Counted from the first letter of the stretch, positions 49,246-62,052 are shown. The stretch: 64,000 bases of DNA from Cristatella mucedo (GCA_009760855.2 WPIO01000033.1:3637001-3701000), one strand, 5' to 3'. The notes: generated by a model not told the origin, from the sequence alone. Made by a program: numbers and translations.

Positions 49246-52020
49246 TGCAAAAAAGTCGACTGAGCTGCAAATTGAGAGTGAAGCATGGCATACCATGTCG
49301 ACCAAAGGATTCTGGGTAACTGCCATCCAGCAACAGGGATAACTATTAATCAGCTAAGTGCTCACTCAGTCGAAATGCACATAAAATGACAGCAGAAGTA
49401 AACTTCGTCAATTTGTATGCACCTTCATAACCACCGCCTGCTACTCAAAATGGAAGCCACTGGAAGAAAAATACCAGGCACATCCTAGCTCTATTTTGTC
49501 GCTGTGAACTTGTTTCTTCTTCTGTGTATATGTGCGCTTTGCATGCTTCCTTGTGGATGATTATGTGCATGTTATTAACCTGAGGTTCTACTAGCTAATG
49601 ACCGTGTGTGTTTCCTCGGTTGCTTTAGTATGCTGGCCTAAGCATGATACTTGTTAGGTCTTGCATGTTCGTCCAAACATGATATAGCACATGTCATAAC
49701 CTTTTGGTTATTGATTCTCTTGCAGTGGATTGTTCGGTAGCTAGATAGAGATATAGTTCTCTTAAGGCACAATAAAAACGAAGCACTATGATTTGTATGT
49801 TTACTTCATGCAATGCATACGTGAATTGCCTGCCTGCAGGCTTAGTGTGACTTGAAAATACAGCCAAATACATGCCGATGCAAATGGCAGTAAAAGTTCA
49901 ACTCACAGAGCAGTTCGGTTCGAATACATCAGTAAATGGGGCAGACCTGATTTAACCACTCACAGACATGGTCTTGCTTTATCACACAACTTACTGTTAG
50001 GCACCAAGTACACTTGGACAAATAATCTCGAATGTCAAACTGCCCATCGAACTTTTGCAGGTTGGGCGACATGTTCCCATAGACGGGCACATCTAATTAC
50101 ACTGCTCGGTAGGTCGGACGCATGCAATCGTAACCAACAAACCATCATTCCCCAAACGGATGTCATCCGACTTGGTTTCAGAGATACGTGGGTAAAACTA
50201 GATGAGAGATCATCGCAGTCCGAATAAAGACAACCTGAAAATGTACGTGAAGTAACGAACGAGTCTACATAATCATTCACATTCAACAGGTTGGTAACTC
50301 GGGCTTTCAAAATGAATACTAGAGAATGGGCATACAGCTGAACCGCCTTGCTATTTACCGATCGGTGGCAACAAAAATGGAAAGTCCTAGCTAAAAGGCT
50401 TGGCTGTTACTCTATTAAGTAATTGTTTATCCGAAAAAGCACACAAATGAGCGAATGTGCAAACAAGTCAAACTCGGCACATTGATGGGCAGTCAACTGT
50501 TTTAAGCACCTGACGAGAACTACAAACGGGTCTTCACAGGGGACACGCTGCGCCGTATCAGAGTTCAGAGCTACGTAAGAGAAAGCGATAAAAATTGACT
50601 GGCAGCGGCCGCGATGGCATGAACCGGCACCGCTATGGGTTTTTGATATGCTACTATCAAGATCTACAAGGAATACGGATATCGGGTTATCAGTTTATCC
50701 TGCAGAGCGTTTGTCAAGTTTGCAGACGACGCCAACAAACCAGGCAAAATGAAAGAAAAACAGCTACATGCGAATTGGCTAAAAAAAAAAGTGGATTAGG
50801 GAGGACACGATAAGGCCAATGCACGATACCAGGTACGACATACATGACCGATGGGGAGCACTGCCTGTTATGGCACAGAACAAGAGGTGTAGCGGTGGAC
50901 TTCCAACATGTGAAGTGCATATGGCTAGCGGAGAGCGAATTTTAATGCAGCGGAGAGCTGTAGATCTTGGGAGAGCGCTGGATGCCGGTCGCCGGGTACA
51001 GGAAAACCTGCGTCGTGGCAACACCGTTTTAAAGATGCGGTGCGTTTACCGCATGCCAAGCACACAAAAATGAGATAAACATCAACGAAATTAAAAATAC
51101 CTCTGTTTTAGGCGACACGGGCAATAAATTTGATGTAAAGCCTAATACAACATCAGGCCTGCCTTGGCTGAGAGCCGGCTCCCGTCGCTGTTATGGCGAG
51201 TATCGCTGGACGGTTCCGTAACCTCCGGTTGATAACAGGAAAGTGTGTGCAAGCTGTCCTATTTCTATTCAGTTATTGACAAGAAAAAGAGGTTATTTAT
51301 AATTTTAAAGATTAAATTTAGTGTTTTATAGCCTAAAAGATAGAAGTGGTTCATGGTAAAAGAATTGTAGCGGTACGCAGGCCCTAGTGCTCTTAAAGCG
51401 CAGGCGCGTTGCTTGTAAACAGGTTCGCATCCGCCCGCCTGCTCTGGCGGCTTTCTCCAATGGAGAAGCGTTAGGTTCGCCTCTTATCTCGTGATTCGAT
51501 GGCGTCCCCTGGTAAGTACTTCATCTGAGGCTGAAATTTTTTTTACCCACGTTTGGTTTCTTAATTTACTTCTCACCTATGCGGCCGGTATCTACGCGAG
51601 CTTGAGGAATAGAGAAGTCCGGCCGATTGGTCACGCGAAAAGAAGCCAATATATTGACATGTTTTCTGATTTGTAATGTGAAATGAGCAGGTCAGTGTGA
51701 TAAGAACACCGCCGATGCTCCGTATCGTGGGCTATAAAAAGCGAGAAAGTAATTTATTTAGTGCCCAGTTCTTCCTAATGTCCCTGAAAATTGGATATCC
51801 TGAAAAGAGCCCTTCGACGCTGTCGTGTACCAACATGCAGGCGCGTGTAGCGAAGAAGATAAATAGCACTGCAAGTCTTAAAGTGAATCAGCTTGTATGA
51901 GTGCACTTTGTATCTAACAAGCTGCGATATCGTCACGGATACTCTTACGATTTCGTAGCCAGTCGTGTCGCTGTGGGAGCGAATGATCGAGAGACCAAAC
52001 TCTTACAGGGAAGGAGGGCT
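49246..52020. other. Upstream flank of STT3A; promoter not resolved
   Basis: It should contain the STT3A 5' UTR and promoter. No TATA element or CpG island stands out. A worn LINE-A-like 3' stretch may exist near 49480-49790 (CTAGATAGAGATATAGTTCT resembles the module). The opposed frames at 50714-51073 are shadows of each other without domains. Confidence 0.35.
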
Positions 52021-54040
52021 TAAACCTTGGGTAAATGTAATGTAATGTCTCTCCGTCTGTAACTCCCAAAAGCCTTAAAGACTATGGGGGTGTTACGTAG
52101 GAGAGTTATGTATAGCGCATTCACAGCCTAAGCGGCTTTCGGTAGCATTCGATAGGCAACACATTTAATCTCACGCAACAAAGAGAAAGTGGAAAGCATA
52201 GCAGAATCAAAAGAGCAGTTAAGGCAGTGAGTAACATGGAAGTAGCAGCTCAGGACAGCTAGACAGGATGAGGCATAGTTGGCAGCAAGGGGGAGTAGTT
52301 GTCGCTGCATAGGAATCGTAGAAGTGAGTTCCACAGTCTAGGACCTGCAGAGCGGCTGTCGCCCACGGTCTATAAGCGGAGGAATGTAACGGCTGACTTG
52401 TTGTCTATACAGGATCTGAGGGCACGAGGAGGCTGAAACTGATGCAGCAGTTCAGCTAGGTGTGGACGAGCTAAGCCTTGGTGGGCCTTGTCGGTCAGCC
52501 TAAAAACTTTGCTCTGTATCCGTTGATCAACCGGCAGCCATCCTAGCTCTTTCAGTAAAGGATGTTTAGCATTGTCAAACCTCTTGGATTTGTTAACTCC
52601 ATTTAGTAGCCATATTACTCGTCAGCTGCAGTGGCCTGGTGGCTTTTTTAGATAGCCCAGCCAAAAGGGAATTACAATAATCTAGCCGAGATAGAACTAA
52701 GGGGCTAATTAATTTTTTGCAAGCCACCTGTGGAAGAATTTCCTAATTTTATATAAGGATGTGACTGGTGGCTAGCTGTGGAAGCAATCTTCTTAACGAA
52801 GCTTTCAAAATGTAGGTACCTTTCGAAGACGACACTTAAAATTACATGCACATGGTGATGGTCGCCTAACAGCATCACCTATTAAAAGAGCAAGTCCTAT
52901 GAGCAGCAGCTCCGTTTTACCTTCGTTTAGTTGAAGAAAATTTGTGGACATCCACGATCGAATGTCGGCAAGGCAAGCATTTAGTGTATCAGTTGCTGCA
53001 GCAGATTTCGACGGTTTAAATGACCAATGAAGCCGAGTATCGGCAGCATAAAACTGATATCCCACTCCACGAGCCTGAATCACTTTTCCCAGAAGTTGAG
53101 TATAAATGGAGAAAAGAAAAGAACCGAAGACGACCGCTTGAGGAACTCAACTGGTGACTGGTCTGTTGAACAAGACCTCACCCCACATGATACGGATTGA
53201 ACACGATCGGACAAGTCCGATTGAAACCATGCAAGTGCATCGTCTGCAAGACCGATCGTTGTTCTCAATCTTTCAAGTAGGATATCGGGATCAAATGGTG
53301 TCGAAGGCAGCTGATAGCTCTAGAAGTGGGTAGTGACATTCGTTGCAGCATCGGATTTAATTGGTTACACGGAGGAGAGCAGTTTCAGTGAAGTGCTGCC
53401 ACTTGAACCCCGATTGAAATTTTTCTGAAATTGTATTATTTCATTGTATGCTATCGGCTGCTTAGCGACAATTTTTTCGAGAATCTTTGACAAAAAAAGA
53501 AAGAAGGAAAACTGGGCGATAGTTTGGCTAGACCTCTGTATCTAATCCGGGCTTTTAAAATATGGCCGACTTGAAGGACTTGGGTACAACCTCTTTTTCC
53601 AGAGAAGCATTACAAATCTCGGTTAGGGCTGGGCTAATTTGGTCTGCCAGTGAAGACCACAGAGATGATGGTATAGGGTCTTCAGGAAAAAATCCAAACA
53701 CATGGCCCGACTCTTTAGGCCGTATGTACTGTCTCTTCAAGCAAGTTTCTCTTGCATTGAATGCTTGTGTTACACCATTTGCTGGCCATTTGCAGCCTGC
53801 CAGAAGAGGTACGTAGGACAAAATAAACCCTCGAAATTATGTTTATGAGGAAATCCTCCTCTCGGCCCAGATTTAAAGGCTATTGCAGAAGGTCTCAGTT
53901 TTATTAACTCGATTAATGCCAGCAAGTAGTATCCATGAAAACTTTTCTCTTCGGGTTGGGACTTTACCATTCTGTGCGGCTTGTCTCCTCCTTCCCCTCC
54001 TACATTCAAGCAGCAATTTTTCTACATCGAATCTAGTATC
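52021..54040 (-). mobile_element. LINE-B, longest copy in the window, minus, from upstream of RT to 3' end
   Basis: Read on the minus strand, the RT N-terminal part (EDPIPSSLWSSLADQISPAL, ICNASLEKEVVPKSFKSAIF) starts near 53820. A decayed LSKILEKIVA block, LADDALAWFQSDLSDRVQSV, a YAADTRLHWSF version of the YADD box and LNEGKTELLLIG follow, then the C-terminal region and 3' end at 52021 with the TAATGTAATGT reverse tail. Many stops are present and the endonuclease was not identified. It shows the domain order missing from the shorter copies. Confidence 0.85.
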
Positions 54041-54045
54041 GGGGC

Positions 54046-54745
54046 ATGATATAATAATGATAATAATAATAAAGTGACATTTTGATTGCATCCTAAGAGA
54101 ACTAAATCTATTTCTAGGCGCTTTATACTTTCTTTAAAGAAAGCACGTCAATATGGTTAGTGATAATATATGCAGACTTAGCACACAAAAGCACACAAAG
54201 GACAATTCACACGAACCAAGCAAATGCTTTGAGAAACAGATGTGTTTATCTTCTTTTAAATTTAGTTAAGTTCTGGGATATCGTGACTTCACTTGGGAAG
54301 TTCCTTGTTTTGAGAGCATACAAATTAAAGGAGTGGTCCGCGAAGGATTTGAGGTTGGTTCGAGGCACAGCTAAATGGCTTTAGTCAGAAGAGCTTGTAA
54401 TACGATGCCTAGCCTGTTTGTGAAGTAGTTCAGATAGGTAGGTCGTTGCAAGAGAGTTAAGGAACCCAACAGTGAGTGACAAAACCTCGAAATGTATGCG
54501 CTGCTTGAAGAGGGCCCACTGCAGGTCGGTGATAAGTGTTGTAATGTGACAATGGTGACGTGACGTTCATGACAGAAAACCCTAGCTGGATATTTTTTGC
54601 ATCAACTGTAAAGGCCTTATTGCACAGGCCGGAAGATCTGCGACAGAATGAGTTACAGAAGTTGAGACATGATGTCACAAAGGCATTGACCAACTTGAAT
54701 GTGGTATCTCAGTTTAAGCAGGCCTTAACTTTTGCATGTAACGTA
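54046..54745 (-). mobile_element. LINE-A (diverged subfamily), minus
   Basis: An (AAT)n tail is followed by a reverse module (CTATTTCTAGGCGCTTTATA), a 3' UTR with AGCACACAAAAGCACACAAA and a decayed C-terminal ORF (LVNAFVTSCLNFCNS). It lies tail-first against LINE-B. Confidence 0.78.
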
Positions 54746-54751
54746 TAGCTA

Positions 54752-55112
54752 GAAGTAATGTAATGTATCTCCTTCTGTAACTTCACCAAGTCATAGAGAC
54801 TATGTGGGTGTTACGCAGGAGTTTTGTATTGCGCACTCACAGCCTAAGCTGCTTTCGGTGCACATTCGATAGCCAACAGACTTTGTCTCATGCAAGAAAG
54901 AAAAAGTGGGAAGCATAGCAGAGTCAGGAGAGCAGTTGAGGTAGAGAGTAGCATGGAAGTAGCAGCTCAGGACTGCTGAAAAGGATGAGCCATAGTCGGC
55001 AGCAGGAGAGTAGTTGTCGTTTCGTAAGAATTGTGGAAGCGAGTTCCACAGTCTAGGACCTGCAGAGCTAAAGCTTCTGTCGCCAACGGTCTTTAAGCGG
55101 ACGAATGGAACA
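54752..55112 (-). mobile_element. LINE-B 3' part, minus
   Basis: A reverse tail (AGTAATGTAATGTATCTCC) and 3' UTR are followed by the region encoding VPFVRLKTVGDRSFSSAGPR and LWNSLPQFLRNDNYSPAADY. Identity to the 31850 copy is high by eye. Confidence 0.88.
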
Positions 55113-55308
55113 GCTAGTAGGCACATTGTACACGAAAATAATTAAGCAAAACTATTAACTAATAGCAGGTGTAAGCATTCTATGCTGAAAAGTCGTTTAG
55201 ATGCAGTAATATTGAAAAGAAGCAATGTTTGCATCGTTAAGTCTGTCTTTTCTGTGTTTCTATGCGGTGTTTGCTTTGGTGTGTACGTAATGTGCAATTC
55301 TTTAACAA

Positions 55309-55500
55309 GTCCCGGCTGGATCTTAGCCTAGGGATAAAATGTTTGCACTTCACTATCCTGGTTGTGGGTTCGAGTCCTATAGCATGCAATTCTTTATTGC
55401 GCACTGCAAGCAGGAGTACTAGCTGCTTCGGTTCTTTTGCCCATTATGTAAATAAGGCTATTAAATAAGCTAGCCTTTATTTTTATTTTTTATGAAATAA
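55309..55500 (+). mobile_element. SINE-2, plus
   Basis: The head CCCGGCTGGATCTTAGCCTA is followed by B box GGGTTCGAGTCC, CAATTCTTTATTGCGCACTG and CAAGCAGGAGTACTAGCTGC, with an (ATTTTT)-type tail. It is diverged from the 39722 copy but collinear. Confidence 0.7.
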
Positions 55501-55659
55501 GTTGACTAAATTAGCCACGAGAGCCGATAAGAAGTATGGATGCCAAACCTGCTCAAGTAGTGAATTCAGCAGCACAGTAGATGAAAGAACTAAAAGCTTG
55601 CTGTCTTAAGACATCGGGGCTAGGACTACTAGTTTGACGGGTGCAGAAGGCGGCAGGTA

Positions 55660-56966
55660 CCTAACTAGTGCATCTGCTTGTTTTGCTCGATTTTTCGGCA
55701 GCTTTTGATACTATCGATCACCGAGTTCTTCTAGAGTGCCTCTCATCTCGCCTGGGCATCACTGGCACTGCTCTGCAATGATTCAGGTCCTATCTCAGTG
55801 GGAGACTCCAGAGTATTGGCGTGAATGGACAAAAATCCTCTGAGGAGCCTCTGAAATATGGGGTACCTCAGGGCTCTGTGCTAGGTCCGGTTCTTTTCAC
55901 GGTTTATACTCTCCCTCTTGCCGATGTGATTGCCAAGCACAATCTAGGCTTTCACTTCTATGCGGATGACACTCAGTTGCACCTTTGCTTTGATCTCTCC
56001 CAGCCTTCGAGCACCTCAAATTCTCTCAACTCACTTGCTGCATGTATTGATGACATCTGCACATGGATGGCAGCAATTTTCTTAAACTAAATGACGATAA
56101 AACCAACTTACTAGTTATGGGCAAACCCAGTGTGATTCCGAAATTGGAAAGGCTGACGCTCAAAATTGGCTCTGCCAGCATATCTCTTGTTGAATCAGCT
56201 CGAAATCTAGGTGTCATGTTCCAAAGTGACCTCTCGTTAGACGACCACATCAACTCCACAATCAAGTCTGCCTACTTTCAGCTACATAACATTGCTAAGA
56301 TTCGGACTTGTTTAGATAAGGATACCACGTCTAAGTTGGTCCATGCATTTATGAATGACATCCCGTCTTGACTTCTGTAACCCACTGCTTGCTGGCCTAC
56401 CAGCATGTGCAATTAGGTGCTTACAGCTGGTGCAAAACTCCGCAGCAAGGCTTGTCTGTCGTGAGCGTTGCTGTTGCTTCTTGTCCATTCATTCTTTGGC
56501 TCCAGCCTATCAGATCTACTCCCCATGAGGCTAAGTATCATACCACCCGTCTTTCTGAGTTGAATCGTTTAACTGCACCCCAGTACGAACCTCAAATCGT
56601 TTGGTCGTGCCTTTAGTTCGTATGCTTCCGAAGACTGGAACTTACTTCCGACTGGCGTCATGGCATACCTTGACTTGGCGACATTTAAAAAGGAGCTAAG
56701 ACGCATCAATTTATCACAGCATTCAGTGGGTCTATGTGATTCGTCCTTTGTGTGCTTATGCATACTGACTCTGTGCATGCTGCCACTAACCATATTTGCA
56801 GGCTGACCCTGTGCATGTTACCTCTAACCATGTTATGCTTGCCATCATTGAGAGTGCTACCTCTAGCGATTCAACCATGCTTCGTTTGCAGCATATGTAA
56901 AGTACCTAGAAAGAGATTAAGTTCTCTGAGTGTGATATACAAATGTATTATTATTATTATTATTAA
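55660..56966 (+). mobile_element. LINE-A, longest copy, RT palm to 3' end, plus
   Basis: The region upstream of 55820 encodes FSAAFDTIDHRVLLECLSSR with one stop. A frame (55821-56090) then has YGVPQGSVLGPVLFTVYT and the intact catalytic YADD motif (GFHFYADDTQLHL). LNDDKTNLLVMGKPS, LGVMFQSDLSLDDHINS, the C-terminal region, 3' UTR, module and (ATT)n follow. Frameshifts near 56085, 56360 and 56490 inactivate it. It is the best reference for the LINE-A protein in the window. Confidence 0.9.
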
Positions 56967-59109
56967 CATTATACATCCATAACCTGGTGGACTTATGATC
57001 GTGGTGCACTGGCTGCATGCTCATAGCTCAATTAGCGTCTGAGCTCCCGGCTGTCGTGATGGTCGAGTGTGATCACAGGACAACAGACTGTTGCACAGCT
57101 TAACCTAGTGGTCAAACTTAGGCCCACAGATGGAGGCCACGTCAGCTTGATGTGAACTATTGCACATATCTTTTCTGACGTTCTTTCCACTCTTAGTGGT
57201 CTGAGTGCAACAATAGCCTGTGCCCTTACCTTTCTGTTACCGATATACTGGGAAAGGATTTAGTTAAGCTGAACAAGATGAAGCAAACAGAGAAGATGAT
57301 TCATTGGGGTGAGAGAAGCAGCATTAGAGAAGATAGACGTGAAGAGAATTTGGGATTAACAGAAGCTGTCCGAGCCAGGTGTGCACATTTAGCAGAAGGG
57401 TAAGAAATTGGGCAAAAAGTATGCAGCTTAGGACGTATGAAGCTAAAGCTCTTGTCGGTAACAGTCTTAAGATTAGGCTGGAAAGTGAACTGAATTGTGG
57501 ATGCAGATATGACGTCTCAAGAAGATCTGTAGAGCCTCGAAAGCTCAGGCGAAGTCGGAGCCAAAATCAGCAAGGACTTTAAATCAGCTGTAACCAGTCT
57601 TGAGTCTTGTGCAGCAGACTGCCATACTCAAACGTTTTTTTGCCGAGATTTGCTGAGTTAACTGCTGGAGTTCAGAGGCCTTCACAGTAACTTAATTGAT
57701 TTTATTGGCTGGTAATCTAAAAACTGCTGCAATTCAGATGGGAAATTTATACCATGAAATAACTGTCTTGCTATCTCGTGATCCTAGCAGGTGTGCTTAA
57801 TCAAATCGCCAAGCCAGTCACAGCCAACTCAATGGCGTTTACAGCTTAACAACATCACTGATATCATGACCTCATATGTTGCTACCAGGAACTGCATGGC
57901 TCCTTGTAGATAGGCCAGTGACACAACAGCGGATGTGTGAAACCTTCCATTATCTGTTGGCATCAAGTACTTTTTGCAGCATCTGCTTGAACCTTTGCCA
58001 TATCGTTGGCGGTGCTACTGAGCTATGCTTGCACTACAGCCTTGTCTACGGTTGCCTTTAGAATGTAGCGTAATATAACTATCACAAATAGCCATGGTAT
58101 TTGGTATGTGTGCTTTACAGTGCAGATATGGGCTCGGCCTGTGCACAGTTGTGAAGCACCGTGTTCATCGAGCCAGCAATTTTTTGCTGAGTAATTTGTC
58201 TTATTGCTCACCAGACTTATCCCTTTTTATATTTATATGGCTTTGCTAGAAAGCTTGATCATTGGAGTAGCTCTATTTGATTGGCCGATAGCATTTTGTA
58301 GCTGGCTCGGTCCACTTACACTCCCTCCGTAAATTCACCCCACACTCTCTGGATCCGTGAGTGCTTACACATTTTTCATTAAGCGAAAGGCAAAATGCCC
58401 CTTTGAGAACAAGTTGTAGTAAAATACTGTTTATTGTATAAGTTAGTGGAATCAGCTGATTGTGATCTCAAAGGAAGAGTCGGGAAATTATTGCTGTTGT
58501 GACAGAAAAACAATGTCAAAGCCAGAAGCAGAGTATTGAGGGCATCGGGATTGCTTAGGATCTGCGATCAGCTTGTAATTTTACAAGTGTGTGAGCGAGA
58601 CATGCACAATTTTTTTAAGGCTGGTGTCATTCACCAGTGACCATCAGAACTCAGACATGGTCTCGTGACATTTTAATGAAGAAAGCCTGTGGTTTTCTTT
58701 TCAGGCATGGTACTTCTATTCCAGCATTGAATTATCTAATCTATCTGGACAAACTTGCTGTGGTCCACTGTACTTATTTAAATTCGGTTGCATCATTTCA
58801 GACTTGTACAGAAAATCGAAGAAGGCTAGTCAAGATAATACTGGATCGTCAAAGGTACATTATGAGGATTGCTTATCGAATTAGTCTTTTTGTGCTTATG
58901 TATTGTGACATGGAGTGGCAGAGTGATCCTTAATGATAAAGTTTAAGCAATAAGTAAATCTGCCAATCGTGTTTGATCAAAAATATTAATACCGAGTGCT
59001 TAGGCTGAATAGCTACTATATTATTTTTTGTCACGGTTACCTACTAATTGGTAGTTGTGCCTCTCAATTTGTTGTGGGAACTGGCTTTTATGTCATGCGT
59101 TTACCTTCA
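56967..59109. other. No gene or recognisable repeat
   Basis: The longest frame (58637-58933, 98 codons, plus) has no recognisable domain. A stretch near 58200 faintly resembles a mariner SPDLxP block but is too weak to call. Confidence 0.4.
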
Positions 59110-59430
59110 GAAGCCCAGGTTCAACCTTATTTCGAAATTCAGATCAATCTGAAGCCGTTAGTCTTGGGACTGGACTCACAACCTCTGTGTTATGGGTCCC
59201 GTGCTCTAACCCAGCGGTTCTTAACTTGTGGGTATCACTTCCTTTTGGGGTCGAACGACCCTTTCATGGGGGTCGCCTAAGACCATCAGTAAATATGCAT
59301 TTCTACATTTCGCACACAATAATTTTATGGTTAGGGGTCGCCACAACATGAGGAACTGTATTAAAGGGTCGCGGCATTAGGAAGGTTGAGAACCAATGGT
59401 CTAACCGATTCAGCCATCGCGACTAGTCTC
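59110..59430 (-). mobile_element. SINE-3 (tRNA-derived), minus, split by a SPIN-like element
   Basis: Removing the 187-bp insert and one target copy gives, on the minus strand, CGCGATGGCTGAATCGGTTA, GAGCACGGGACCC and GGTTGTGAGTCCAGTCCC. This is a tRNA-like head with A box and a worn B box. It differs from SINE-1 and SINE-2. The 3' extent (59110) is approximate. Confidence 0.6.
59212..59398. mobile_element. SPIN-like non-autonomous hAT element, 187 bp (second copy)
   Basis: It has the same length and ends as the copy at 22242: CAGCGGTTCTTAACTTGTGG on the left and, read inward from the right, CATTGGTTCTCAACCTTCC. The flanking 8-mers CTCTAACC (59204-59211) and GTCTAACC (59399-59406) are a target duplication with one mismatch. 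The interior keeps GGGGTCGAACGACCCTTTCA and ATAATTTTATGGTTAGGGGT. Confidence 0.9.
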
Positions 59431-59679
59431 CCTTTGGGATTGTACACAAGGGTTTTACTAGGCTTTAAATCTTCACTTACGTGCTTGGACCGAATCCTAG
59501 TGTAATGCATTTGTGAATCTGCAGCATTAGCTTATAATTAATTGCAAATTTGGTGCCAAGCTTCAACTATTACACCTGCTGTGGTGGTCGGCAGCCAGAT
59601 AGGGAGACTTATATGGGTTCAATAAAGTAGGGTAAACTTGCCAAGCACTATTTAGGCTTTCATTTACGATCTTGGCCAT

Positions 59680-60660
59680 GGATGAGGGGCTTGCACTTCA
59701 CAACCTAAGTCGCCGAACTGTCGAGCCTCGTGAGAGGTAAAATCATGGCACTGTACAAGGCTGGGCGCTCGCACTGTCAAATTGGTGCTACTTTTTATCA
59801 ATCTTGAAGGGTATAGCTTTGTACAACGTAAAGAAGATAGGGAAGACCGGGAACCCTGAAAATGTTACACTGTCCACTACCACTAGGCAGAAAACACCAT
59901 CTTTAAGTTGGAGGCACTAAAGGACCGTTTTCCTTTGGCAAAAGTTCATGTTTAAAGTCTGCATGGATCGTCTCGGAAGCGAGTTAGCGGTGACACTCAG
60001 AAGGCGATTAGAAGAGGCCGGTCTGCACTCTTGATCTCGACTTACAAAGAGAAAACCTCTTGTCGGCCAAGAACATGTTAAGTTGTTTACAGTGGGATAA
60101 GGCTCGAATTCACTAGACTGCTGACGATAAGGGTGCATTTGCATGGAGTGGTGAAAGCCAATCGACGCTCTTTACGAACTGCAAACGAAGGCTTTACGTT
60201 TGTCGGCGACCCAACAAAGCCTACTCACCCAATTGCCTGAAGGCAACGTTCGAATTCGAAGGGAAATGGGTCATGTTATGGGGGTACTTCAGCAGAAATG
60301 GCGTCGGAGCCCTGCACCTGCATCATGACCCAAGATGTCTATTTAGGCCTTCTCCAAAACGTAGGACTCCCGAGTTCTACAGCACTTTGCGGACTGGATT
60401 ATATTTTTCTAGCACGACACCGATCCTAAGCACACCACAGCCAAAGCTTAGAATTGTTTTAACAATTTACGGGCTTTAGTCCAACCGAGCATTTGTGGGA
60501 TAAAGTTGAGCAGTGGTTACGGCAGCTGGCCCTCCGTATCGAGACTATTTATGCACGTTTTGTTTACTTGCAACAAGCCTGAAGCAGTATAATGGCCTAT
60601 GTTTGTGAGCATCTTATCAGCTCGGTGCCTAGGCGAGTCCGATGGGTCATTTTAAATAAG
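59680..60660 (+). pseudogene. Decayed Tc1/mariner transposase
   Basis: Across frameshifts it reads MALYKAGRSHCQIGAT (helix-turn-helix region of Tc1 proteins), RRLEEAGLHS and TKRKPLVGQEH, then YVCRRPNKAYSPNCLKATFE followed by GKWVMLWGYFSRNGVGALHL. An FQQDxDPKHT equivalent near 60405-60440 and a last block VQPSICGIKLS equivalent to PIEHLWDELK complete the order. It is the ancestral DNA-cutting enzyme, inactive here. Terminal repeats were not found. Confidence 0.75.
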
Positions 60661-60719
60661 GGGAAGTGTAGCGTCATATTTGCACAATAAATTAAGTATG
60701 ATGTATGATAATTTCGAGA

Positions 60720-60950
60720 ACATGTGCTTATGCGTGCTGACACTGTTCATGCTGCCACTAACCACATTTGCATGCTGACCCAGTGCATGTAACCCCTAAC
60801 CATGTTATTCATTTTGTTTGTTTTTCAAGCATGATTTTACTTACTATTCTATTGCGTATCACTTTGCAGCAAATGTAAAGCGCCTAGAAAGAGATTAAGT
60901 TCTCTGAGGGCGCTTTATCAAGTGCAATATTATTATTATTATTATTATAA
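60720..60950 (+). mobile_element. LINE-A 3' end, plus
   Basis: 3' UTR from TGTGCTTATGCGTGCTGACA, the intact module and (ATT)6. Well preserved. Confidence 0.87.
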
Positions 60951-61082
60951 CATGTTGCTTTTTTCATTTCAACCAGTGAGCATACTTTTGATTCCACAAA
61001 CGTTCGATTTTAACTCGACATGCCGGTGAGTAAGGGGCCGTCATGGTAGCTGCCCCAGCCATCCAAATAGTTTTGCGTTTGA

Positions 61083-61085
<3 letters not shown>

Positions 61086-61147
<62 letters not shown>

Positions 61148-61168
61148 TCCTGTTGCCCTGGTTGTATA

Positions 61169-61210
<42 letters not shown>

Positions 61211-61220
61211 TGTGTGTGTC
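61086..61220. repeat. Compound (TA)n then (TG)n microsatellite
   Basis: About 30 TA units, a 25-bp spacer, then about 22 TG units. LINE-A begins directly after it. Confidence 0.98.
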
Positions 61221-61221
61221 T

Positions 61222-61694
61222 ACTGCCAGGTGTCAGATCTACTGCCCCACCACCATCGTACCATCTGCATTTCGGAATTTAACTGTTTACCTATACCTCG
61301 TACAAACCTCAAATCTTTTGGACACCGTGCCCTTAGTTCGTATGCTCCCAAAGCCTGGAACTCACTCCCGACTTGCGTCACGACATCCCCTGACTTGAAC
61401 ACATTTTAAAAAGAAATTAAAAACGTACCAATTTATGACAGTGATTAGTGGGTCCCGATGATTCGTCCTTTGTGTGCTTATTCGTGCTGACAGTGTTGCA
61501 TGCTGCCACTAACCACACTTGCATGCTGCTCCTGTGCATGTCACCCCTAACCATGTTATTCTTGATGTTTTTCAAGCATGATACTCAGCATTTGATCATG
61601 TTTCTTTTGCAGCAAATGTAAAGTGCCTAGAAGGAGATTAAGTTCTCGGAGGGCACTTTATCAAGTGAATTATTATTATTATTATTATTATTAT
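61222..61694 (+). mobile_element. LINE-A, 5'-truncated 3' part, plus
   Basis: It starts at the SDLLPHHHRT region, continues FGHRALSSYAPKAWNSLPTC, and ends with 3' UTR, module and (ATT)7-8. It lies about 285 bp upstream of the first recognised KATNIP exon. Confidence 0.87.
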
Positions 61695-61978
61695 ATAGTT
61701 TATGTTGTGGCATATGGGATCATAGCCAGTTGGCAACAGGTGTTTGCACTTAGTTGTGTGAACAGTGCTGGTGGAAGTAATTCTACCAAAGGTATGTTAA
61801 AATTCAGCTCTTGTTCTGATTACTTGCTGCTTAAGACTAGATTCACTTGGTATGCATACATTCAGCAAACAAGTAACTTTGCTTCGTCTCTCAGCAACAT
61901 GGTAGAGGTCTACAGCACATGTGATTTGACCATTCGTACATGCACATATGTAGTTGATAAGGTATTCAATTATTGTAG

Positions 61979-62052
61979 GTAACTGTGGCCAAGCAGCTAG
62001 AACCGTCGCATGGATATGATGAATATTTAATTTTACTACAGCAGCGAAATAA
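61979..62052 (+). CDS. KATNIP: KATNIP exon (DEYLILLQQRN)
   Basis: 74 bases, acceptor ATTGTAG, donor GTAAGT. It enters in phase 0 if read GTA ACT and exits in phase 2. Confidence 0.78.

Noticed and set aside
51497-51512. ATG GCG TCC CCT G followed by GTAAGT, a possible first coding exon
   Set aside because: The upstream context is weak (T at -3) and no phase-matched downstream exon is visible before the LINE cluster.
58000-58260. Possible mariner remnant (SPDL-like stretch)
   Set aside because: Only one short match in a single frame. No second motif in order.
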